Positions 1 to 3,727 of a stretch of DNA of 5,873 bases are shown here, piece by piece. Each line of letters starts with the position of its first letter. The first letter of the stretch is position 1. The notes below the pieces were generated by a model. The model had not been told where the DNA came from, ran no database searches, and worked only from the letters and a program-made list of their open reading frames with translations. Source of the DNA: an uncultured Lachnospiraceae bacterium (GTDB lineage Bacteria > Bacillota > Clostridia > Lachnospirales > Lachnospiraceae); contig CAMTBF010000250.1 in assembly GCA_947068385.1 (NCBI GenBank), positions 1-5,873 on the forward strand, in the 5' to 3' direction. The position numbers and the translations under genes are program-made.

Positions 1-6
1 ATGTTG

Positions 7-12
7 TATAAT
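7..12 (+). promoter_or_regulatory. Candidate -10 box upstream of the Rrf2 gene
   Basis: TATAAT at 7-12 is a perfect sigma-A -10 hexamer, so transcription could begin near position 19. The matching -35 box would lie before the window and cannot be seen. If real, the transcript would begin inside the repeat cluster at 14-69 and have a leader of about 108 bases before the Rrf2 start codon. The assignment rests on the hexamer alone. Confidence 0.4.
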
Positions 13-13
13 G

Positions 14-69
14 GGTTTATGACTATAGGAAGCTGCTCCTGCTTCCTATAGTAGGTTTATGACTATAGG
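14..69 (+). repeat. 16-bp direct repeats around a 12-bp hairpin in the Rrf2 leader
   Basis: GGTTTATGACTATAGG occurs at 14-29 and again, identically, at 54-69. Between and overlapping them is a perfect 12-bp inverted repeat: ACTATAGGAAGC at 22-33, a 7-base loop, and its complement at 41-52. The heptamer CTATAGG therefore appears three times in alternating orientation (23-29, 45-51 reversed, 63-69). The cluster lies just downstream of a candidate -10 box. It could be an operator for the adjacent Rrf2-type regulator, a leader hairpin, or part of a dispersed repeat; the sequence does not decide between these. Confidence 0.75.
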
Positions 70-87
70 GTTCGCGAAGGGTTCAGA

Positions 88-105
88 CAAAAAAGCCCAC
101 GGGCT
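88..105 (-). terminator. Weak hairpin plus T-run reading leftward
   Basis: On the minus strand AGCC-CGTG-GGCT (94-105) is followed by six T residues (88-93). The stem is only 4 to 5 bp, so termination would be weak. No minus-strand gene lies directly upstream of it, so it may be fortuitous or may block antisense transcription entering the region to the left. Confidence 0.25.
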
Positions 106-126
106 GCGGAAAGGCATGGGATTGTT

Positions 127-546
127 ATGTTGGTTTCTACAAAAGGGCGCTATTCTCTCCGGGTCATGATCGACCTGGCCGAGCAACAGTCGGACAGGTA
201 TATCCCGCTGAAGGAGATTGCCGGACGGCAGGGGATTTCAGAGAAATATCTGGAGAGCATCATCAAGCTCCTGGTGAAGGGGAAGCTCCTCACAGGCCTG
301 CGGGGAAAGGGCGGCGGCTATAAGCTGACCAAGGCCCCTGACCAGTACACTGTGGGCGATATCCTGCGCCTGACGGAGGAATCCCTGGCGCCGGTGTCCT
401 GTCTGGAGGAGGATGCCCCCTCCTGTCCCCGCAGGGATGGCTGCCGCACCCTGGCGCTGTGGCAGGGGCTGGACAAAGCGATCAGCGACTATCTGGACCG
501 GATCACCCTGGCGGAACTGCTCCGCCCGGAGGACGGGCAGCCGTGA
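127..546 (+). CDS. Rrf2 family transcriptional regulator, IscR-like
   Basis: A 139-residue DNA-binding repressor or activator of the Rrf2 superfamily, whose members sense iron-sulfur status, redox, nitric oxide or cysteine supply. Residues 1-65 form the winged helix-turn-helix, with the family hallmarks MLVSTKGRYSLR at the start, IAGRQGISEKYLE in the recognition region and the glycine-rich wing RGKGGGY at 59-65. Three cysteines (C92, C100, C106) sit where E. coli IscR holds its 2Fe-2S cluster, and the following ALW and ITLAEL segments match IscR. The position of the IscR histidine ligand (His107) is occupied by Leu109. ATG 127 is chosen because the protein begins exactly at the family start; a GGAAAGG at 108-114 lies 12 bases ahead, a rather long spacing. 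No isc, suf or cysteine genes follow, so its target is unknown. The repeat cluster in its leader suggests self-regulation, which is inference. Confidence 0.93.
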   Translation: MLVSTKGRYSLRVMIDLAEQQSDRYIPLKEIAGRQGISEKYLESIIKLLVKGKLLTGLRGKGGGYKLTKAPDQYTVGDILRLTEESLAPVSCLEEDAPSCPRRDGCRTLALWQGLDKAISDYLDRITLAELLRPEDGQP

Positions 547-603
547 CGCTGCCACGCCGCGGATAGAATCATCTTAACGTCACGGAAAGGTTTGGAACAT
601 ACT

Positions 604-1049
604 ATGAGAATGAAGCAGCCGCTCCGCAAAGCTGCCGGGAATACATTACTGCGCTATTTTCTGTCCTACTTCACCATATTCAGCGTCCTGATCACAGGCT
701 TTTTTTACATCATCCGCACACAGCTCTCCAGGCTGTATCTGGACCAGCTCACCGCCCAGTCCATGGAACGCCTGGACAGCCTCACGGAGACCCTCATGGA
801 TGAGATCATCTCCCTGATTTCAGCATCGCCTATATCAGCTATCTGGTGAAAAAAGAGGTGAACCAGAATTTCACGGATTATCTGTGGAAGCTGCGCCTGG
901 ACAAGGCCAAGGAGCTGCTCCGGGACACGAAGCAGTCCATCGATGAGATAAGCGAGGCCGTGGGCTACCTCAACACCTCCAGCTTCCGCCGGAAGTTCAA
1001 GCAGGACACGGGCCTGACCCCTTCCCAGTACCGGGGGCAGGAAAACTGA
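604..1049 (+). pseudogene. Membrane-anchored AraC family regulator, internally deleted and frameshifted
   Basis: Two ends of one protein type are joined. The first part (604 to about 815) encodes a basic N-terminus, one transmembrane helix (FSVLITGFFYIIRTQL region) and the start of an extracellular coiled segment ending near MDEIISL. The second part, in another frame from about 816 (FSIAYISYLVKKEVNQNF) to the stop at 1047-1049, is the last 75 or so residues of an AraC DNA-binding domain, including the complete second helix-turn-helix (SIDEISEAVGYLNTSSFRR) and the closing TGLTPSQYR. Intact relatives are roughly 700-780 residues, so about 600 residues, including the sensor domain and first helix-turn-helix, are missing. 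The first frame runs to a TGA at 847-849; GTG 846 could only start a 67-residue fragment. ATG 604 is preferred over TTG 592 because GGAAAGG at 584-590 is too close to the latter. Such regulators usually control sugar ABC transporters, matching the lipoprotein stub downstream. Confidence 0.88.
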
Positions 1050-1069
1050 TACAGCTTTTATTGCGTTAT

Positions 1070-1098
1070 TTGATATTTCAGGAATTTTCTGATATACC
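1070..1098 (+). promoter_or_regulatory. Possible promoter for the orphan ORF at 1151
   Basis: TTGATA (1070-1075), a 17-base spacer and TATACC (1093-1098) resemble a sigma-A promoter, with a good -35 and a poor -10. It lies in the AT-rich stretch between the AraC remnant and the orphan ORF. AT-rich DNA gives such matches by chance, so this is tentative. Confidence 0.3.
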
Positions 1099-1150
1099 AT
1101 AAACAAAATGAGCATAAATAAAGCAAATCCAAAATAGAAAGGAGAATCCC

Positions 1151-1405
1151 ATGAGCAATATCAATGCACTTAGATGTATGTTAGGACAAAAAGTCAAAAA
1201 GTCTCAGTTCAAGGATATATTTGATATACGCATCATCATAACAGATGCACACAAAGCATCGGATGGTGATACAGAGGGAATCCTGAGTTTCGTAGGAACA
1301 GAATTAAATTCTGAATCCGAAAAACTGTTCAAGCCGGGAGCCAGCATATGCCCGATATACAATGAAAAAGAGTATGTTGGCGGAGACATCATGTATGATG
1401 AGTGA
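1151..1405 (+). CDS. Hypothetical 84-residue protein, AT-rich orphan ORF
   Basis: I do not recognise this protein. It has a strong ribosome binding site (AAAGGAG at 1138-1144, 6 bases before ATG 1151) and reads without interruption to TGA 1403-1405. It is soluble and mixed in charge, with no signal peptide or membrane helix. Notable segments are KKSQFKDIFDIRIIITDAHK (18-35 region), EGILSFVGTELNSESEKLF and a closing ICPIYNEKEYVGGDIMYDE, with cysteines at 9 and 67. Its base composition is visibly more AT-rich than the genes around it, and it lies between two gene remnants, so it may have arrived by insertion. Its stop coincides with the point where homology of the minus-strand lipoprotein stub ends, so a truncated C-terminus is possible. 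The ribosome binding site and amino-acid composition favour a real gene. Confidence 0.65.
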   Translation: MSNINALRCMLGQKVKKSQFKDIFDIRIIITDAHKASDGDTEGILSFVGTELNSESEKLFKPGASICPIYNEKEYVGGDIMYDE

Positions 1406-1573
1406 TAAATTCTCCTCCGGGCTCTCCTCCTTTGCGGCGGATGAGCTTTCTTCTGCTGAAGGCGTGTCGCTTCCCGCACCGCTTCCCTGGGAATCCTTGC
1501 CGCCGCAGCCTGTCAGCGCGGAGAGCGACAGGGCCGCCGTCATCGTCAGCGCAATTACTTTTTTGAACTTCAT
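1304..1573 (-). pseudogene. Truncated solute-binding lipoprotein (ABC transporter), N-terminal stub
   Basis: The minus-strand frame starts with a textbook lipoprotein signal: a basic MKFKK, a hydrophobic core, and lipobox LTGC with the acylated Cys23. A Gly/Ser/Ala/Glu-rich linker follows to about residue 55 (SPEEN). This is the usual start of extracellular sugar-binding proteins of clostridial ABC transporters, normally 420-550 residues long. At about 1405-1411 the homologous part ends; the frame then runs on for some 34 residues as the antisense of the neighbouring ORF before stopping at 1304. The binding domain is therefore absent. Translation signals survive: AAGGAGG (minus strand, 1579-1585) lies 5 bases before ATG 1573, and a promoter is seen at 1709-1737. 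It might still yield a small exported lipopeptide. Type of substrate cannot be judged. Confidence 0.8.
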
Positions 1574-1589
1574 AACTTCCTCCTTACTT

Positions 1590-1617
1590 CTGTGTTGCTT
1601 TCACAGCGTGTTGCTTT
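1590..1617 (-). repeat. Short direct and inverted repeats in the lipoprotein leader
   Basis: GTGTTGCTTT occurs at 1592-1601 and 1608-1617, 16 bases apart. The first copy is embedded in the inverted pair CTGTG (1590-1594) / CACAG (1602-1606). It lies between the candidate promoter and the ribosome binding site of the stub, where an operator would be expected. It does not fit the catabolite-repression (cre) consensus, lacking the central CG. Confidence 0.4.
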
Positions 1618-1708
1618 GCCTTGTGGCTCCATTTGATTCCATGCCCTCATCTGCGTCCAGCAGGGCAGCTCCACTCAATCAGCGCTTGTCTTGTGCGAAT
1701 CTGTCTGT

Positions 1709-1737
1709 ATTATATATTCTGCACATTTTTCCGGCAA
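1709..1737 (-). promoter_or_regulatory. Sigma-A type promoter for the truncated lipoprotein
   Basis: On the minus strand TTGCCG (1732-1737) is followed by 17 bases and then a perfect TATAAT (1709-1714). Predicted start is near 1702, giving a leader of roughly 130 bases to ATG 1573. Retention of a good promoter on a truncated gene means antisense RNA could run into the orphan ORF at 1151-1405. Confidence 0.6.
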
Positions 1738-1883
1738 GAAACACTTCTCCAATGCCGCAGATTGAACAAATGGGCTGCCGGACGCGTGGCCTGTCTGTGC
1801 CGTGGCACCGGAGAATCCTGGAAAAAGAGGGGAGGAGGGCTGCGCAAGATACATTATTTCAGTTTATGGCACATCTCTTCAAT

Positions 1884-1924
1884 GGCCGGTTCCGGCCGGT
1901 TTTTCCTTCCGCGGAGGGGTTTTT
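1884..1924 (+). terminator. Two tandem hairpin/T-run structures reading rightward
   Basis: Two hairpins followed by T5 runs lie back to back. GGCCG-GTTC-CGGCC (1884-1897) is followed by GG and T5 (1900-1904). Then CCTTC-CGCG-GAGGG (1905-1918, one G-T pair) is followed by G and T5 (1920-1924). The stems are only 5 bp, but the tandem arrangement on the same strand is suggestive. No rightward gene directly upstream is intact; they could stop transcripts from the AraC/orphan region. Confidence 0.4.
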
Positions 1925-1931
1925 GGGCATA

Positions 1932-1963
1932 AGAAAACCGGGAACCTGTCTCCAGATTCCCGG
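1932..1963 (-). terminator. Rho-independent terminator of the HPr-like gene
   Basis: On the minus strand a 7-bp stem CCGGGAA / TTCCCGG (1963-1957 with 1944-1938) is extended by an inner CTG/CAG pairing and a 4-base loop. It is followed by TTTTCTT (1937-1931). It begins 20 bases after the stop codon of the HPr-like gene, as expected for an intrinsic terminator. Confidence 0.85.
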
Positions 1964-1982
1964 CCTGTGGCCCTCTATGGCT

Positions 1983-2222
1983 TCAGCCCACCCTCTCCCT
2001 GACAAGAAAAGGCTCTATCTCTTCCAGGATCGCCGTATCGTCGGAATCCCATATCAGCCGCTGGGGCTGCGCCAGATCAAGGGCGAACACGCCCAGAATC
2101 GATTTCGCGTCCACGATACGGCGGCCGGAGCCCAACTCGAAATTGGCATCTGCCATGCTGACTGTATTCACAAAGTCCCTTACCTGATCCACATCCTCAA
2201 ATTTGACCAATACCTGCTGCAT
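1983..2222 (-). CDS. HPr-like (Crh-like) regulatory phosphocarrier homologue lacking the catalytic His
   Basis: A 79-residue cytoplasmic protein of the PTS HPr fold. The core ADANFELGSGRRIVDAKSIL (24-43) followed by GVFALDL aligns without gaps with B. subtilis HPr from KYDADVNLE through KSIMGVMSL. Ser41 matches HPr Ser46, the target of HPr kinase/phosphorylase. The segment that should hold the phosphoryl-accepting GLHARPA is replaced by EDVDQVRDF, with Asp10 at the His15 position, so it should not relay phosphate from PEP. This is the situation in Crh, which has Gln15 and acts only in regulation with CcpA. A role in carbon control is inferred from that parallel. ATG 2222 is chosen because GAGGAAAGG (minus strand, 2231-2239) lies 8 bases ahead; the frame is open upstream but that part reads as AT-rich leader. 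It has its own promoter and terminator, so it is a single-gene unit. Confidence 0.85.
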   Translation of the reverse strand: MQQVLVKFEDVDQVRDFVNTVSMADANFELGSGRRIVDAKSILGVFALDLAQPQRLIWDSDDTAILEEIEPFLVRERVG

Positions 2223-2248
2223 AACTAGTACCTTTCCTCGCCTTTCTC

Positions 2249-2277
2249 CGGAGCGTCGCTCCGATAATTTTTTTATC
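2249..2277 (+). terminator. Hairpin with T-run on the + strand inside the HPr-like leader
   Basis: CGGAGC-GTC-GCTCCG (2249-2263) is followed by ATAA and seven T residues (2268-2274). On the plus strand this resembles an intrinsic terminator, although no plus-strand gene precedes it. On the minus strand the same hairpin falls in the leader of the HPr-like mRNA, 10 bases before the ribosome binding site, where it could affect translation. Confidence 0.4.
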
Positions 2278-2291
2278 TTTTCCGAGGAAAA

Positions 2292-2320
2292 ATAATATAT
2301 CAGGTTCTTCTTTTTGTAAA
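2292..2320 (-). promoter_or_regulatory. Sigma-A promoter of the HPr-like gene
   Basis: On the minus strand TTTACA (2315-2320), a 17-base spacer and TATTAT (2292-2297) each differ from consensus by one base. The start point would be near 2285, giving a leader of about 63 bases that contains the hairpin at 2249-2263. Confidence 0.6.
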
Positions 2321-2332
2321 TTGTCGTTTTCC

Positions 2333-2350
2333 ATAATCTTTTCAGATTAT
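2333..2350. repeat. AT-rich inverted repeat upstream of the HPr-like promoter
   Basis: ATAATCT (2333-2339), TTTC, AGATTAT (2344-2350) form a perfect 7-bp dyad. It lies 12 bases upstream of the -35 box of the HPr-like gene, a usual place for an activator site. There is no T-run after it on the minus strand, so it is a poor terminator for the dipeptidase gene. Confidence 0.45.
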
Positions 2351-2402
2351 TTTGTGTATTTTCATGGATCCGTTTCCACCGTTTATGCAGACTGCCCAGC
2401 AG

Positions 2403-2463
2403 GCATCGTCCGCTGAAATTCTGTATATTCACTATGAGATAAAGTAAAATCTAGGGACGATGC
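2403..2463. repeat. 9-bp inverted repeat downstream of the dipeptidase gene
   Basis: GCATCGTCC (2403-2411) and its exact complement GGACGATGC (2455-2463) are separated by 43 bases. The right arm starts 20 bases after the dipeptidase stop codon on the minus strand. The spacing is long for a terminator and there is no T-run. It may fold the 3' end of the transcript or be chance. Confidence 0.35.
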
Positions 2464-2483
2464 GCGGAGCCCGCCCCAGCTCC

Positions 2484-3569
2484 TCACCCCAGCGTGTCCC
2501 GGTACACCCGCAGCACATTTCCATAAAAAATCTTGTCCAGCTCCCCTTCCGAGAATCCGACCCCATGGAGGGCCTCCCAGAGCCGCTCCATGCCCTGGGC
2601 CCCGGGGAGCTGCGCATGGGTAGGTATCCCGTCGAAATCGCTGCCCAGCCCCAGCACCTCTATGCCGCCCACCTTCGCGATATGCTGCGCATGGCGCACC
2701 ACCGCCGCGATGGTGCCGGGATTCTCCTGTCCCACCGGCTTCTCCTCCAGGAAGTCCGGGCAGAAGTTCAGCCCCGTGACGCCTCCCCTGTCCGCCAGCT
2801 TCCTGATCATATCGTCCGTCAGGTTCCGCACGTTGGGGCACACCGCCCGGGCGTTGGAGTGGCTGGCCACGAAGGGCTTCCTCGTCACCTCCAGCACGTC
2901 CAGGAAGCCCGCGTCGGACAGATGGGACACATCGGGGATGATGCCCAGGCGCTCCATCTCCTCCACGAACTCCCTGCCCCTGGGGGTGAGGCCTCCCGTC
3001 ACATTGGGCGTGTGCATGCAGGCGTCCCGGGCGGCCTGCACCGCCAGGCGCTGCTGCTCCCACTCTTCCGTTCCCGGCGCGCATTTCCGCAGCCGCTCCC
3101 CGGCCTCCTCCAGCCTCTCCCGCAGGGATCCATCGAAATTGGGATGGCCGATCTCATTGTCGAAATTCCAGGTAAGGGTAATCATCCGGACGCCCATCCG
3201 GTAGAGCTCGCCCAGCTTATCCAGCTCCCCCTTGCACACGCCGCCCTCCTCCACGGTGAGCAGGGAGGAAAGCTTGCCTGCCGCCTCATTGCGCCCGATG
3301 TCCTCATAGCGCAGCACCGGGGCCAGGATGTCCCGGTTCCGCTCCAGCTCCTCCAGATAGTATCGGTACATGGCGCACACCGCCTCCCAGGGATCCCCGC
3401 AGCTGTTCAGGGGGATGAACATGGCAAAATTCTGCAGCAGGTAACGGCTCTCCCGCAGCCGCTCCAAGTCGATGTGGCCGCTGTTGCGCCGCAGGGACTG
3501 GGGCTTCCCCTCCTCCTTCAGATGAAACAGCCTGCCAATCGTGTCGCAATGCATGTCTATGACCTTCAT
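2484..3569 (-). CDS. M19 family membrane dipeptidase (renal dipeptidase-like)
   Basis: A 361-residue metallo-dipeptidase of family M19, which cleaves dipeptides, including some D-residue substrates, with a binuclear zinc centre in a TIM-barrel. Expected ligands are visible: HCD at 7-9 (His7, Asp9), VEEGG at 106-110 (bridging Glu), VSHLS with His216, and SHSNARA with His237. The late GLGSDFDG (307-314) and closing KIFYGNVLRVY are also typical. The fold is preceded by no signal peptide, so it is probably cytoplasmic despite the family name. The start is set at 3569 because GGAGGT (minus strand, 3574-3579) sits 4 bases before it; the ATG at 3581 overlaps this site. Compared with short bacterial members there is an extra charged stretch at about 146-190 between GHPNF and GGLTPRG. 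It follows the uracil permease at 158 bases and may have its own weak promoter. Confidence 0.93.
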   Translation of the reverse strand: MKVIDMHCDTIGRLFHLKEEGKPQSLRRNSGHIDLERLRESRYLLQNFAMFIPLNSCGDPWEAVCAMYRYYLEELERNRDILAPVLRYEDIGRNEAAGKLSSLLTVEEGGVCKGELDKLGELYRMGVRMITLTWNFDNEIGHPNFDGSLRERLEEAGERLRKCAPGTEEWEQQRLAVQAARDACMHTPNVTGGLTPRGREFVEEMERLGIIPDVSHLSDAGFLDVLEVTRKPFVASHSNARAVCPNVRNLTDDMIRKLADRGGVTGLNFCPDFLEEKPVGQENPGTIAAVVRHAQHIAKVGGIEVLGLGSDFDGIPTHAQLPGAQGMERLWEALHGVGFSEGELDKIFYGNVLRVYRDTLG

Positions 3570-3573
3570 ACTG

Positions 3574-3579
3574 ACCTCC
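3574..3579 (-). promoter_or_regulatory. Ribosome binding site deciding the dipeptidase start
   Basis: GGAGGT on the minus strand ends 4 bases before ATG 3569. The upstream in-frame ATG (3581) overlaps this site and has no site of its own, so initiation at 3569, giving MKVIDMHCD, is favoured. Confidence 0.75.
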
Positions 3580-3605
3580 ATTCCGCCGTCCTCGCCAACG
3601 GCCCA

Positions 3606-3635
3606 ATCATAATCGGCTGACCCACGCCGTGTCCT
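3606..3635 (-). promoter_or_regulatory. Possible promoter for the dipeptidase gene
   Basis: On the minus strand AGGACA (3630-3635), 18 bases and TATGAT (3606-3611) make a weak sigma-A match. Transcription would start about 30 bases before the dipeptidase start codon. The gene may instead depend on readthrough from the permease. Confidence 0.35.
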
Positions 3636-3656
3636 TTACGGCTGCGCCATGCTCCC

Positions 3657-3705
3657 GATATCGTTACAGCCCAGTCGGAGACTGAGCTGCAGCTTTAACG
3701 ATATC
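3657..3705. repeat. Structured inverted repeat between permease and dipeptidase
   Basis: GATATCGTTA (3657-3666) and its exact complement TAACGATATC (3696-3705) enclose 29 bases. After one mismatch the pairing resumes with AGC/GCT (3668-3670 with 3692-3694). Inside is a second perfect hairpin, CAGTC-GGA-GACTG (3672-3684). The element starts 22 bases after the permease stop codon. On the minus strand no T-run follows, so it is not a classical terminator; on the plus strand only a short CTTTTCTC follows. It could protect the 3' end of the permease mRNA, separate the two genes, or be a small dispersed repeat. Confidence 0.7.
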
Positions 3706-3727
3706 CTTTTCTCATTCCGCCTGGGGC

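Larger units (their letters stand above)
1574..1982. other. 409-base non-coding stretch
   Basis: No gene can be supported here on either strand. It holds the ribosome binding site and promoter of the lipoprotein stub, a short repeat pair near 1590-1617, two rightward hairpin/T-run structures (1884-1924) and the leftward terminator of the HPr-like gene. Open frames crossing it lack ribosome binding sites and recognisable sequence. The part from 1740 to 1880 has no structure I can explain. Confidence 0.6.

Noticed and set aside
1679..1830. Minus-strand open stretch containing a CSICG motif and ending at TGA 1679-1681
   Set aside because: The Cys-x-x-Cys looked like a zinc-ribbon remnant, but there is no ATG with a ribosome binding site, a second frame is equally open, and it overlaps the promoter at 1709-1737.
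1362..2228. Plus-strand open frame of 288 residues spanning the lipoprotein stub, the non-coding stretch and the HPr-like gene
   Set aside because: It runs through a promoter, terminators and two opposite-strand genes, has no ribosome binding site and looks like no protein family.
2223..2432. N-terminal extension of the HPr-like frame to ATG 2432 (70 extra residues)
   Set aside because: The extension is Lys/Arg-rich and AT-rich, covers the promoter and leader hairpin, and the HPr fold begins at ATG 2222, which has a good ribosome binding site.
2460..3620. Long plus-strand open frame of 386 residues opposite the dipeptidase
   Set aside because: It is antisense to a gene with complete catalytic motifs. 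Its composition (rich in His, Gln, Pro, Leu, Arg) is that of a shadow frame in GC-rich DNA, and it has no ribosome binding site.
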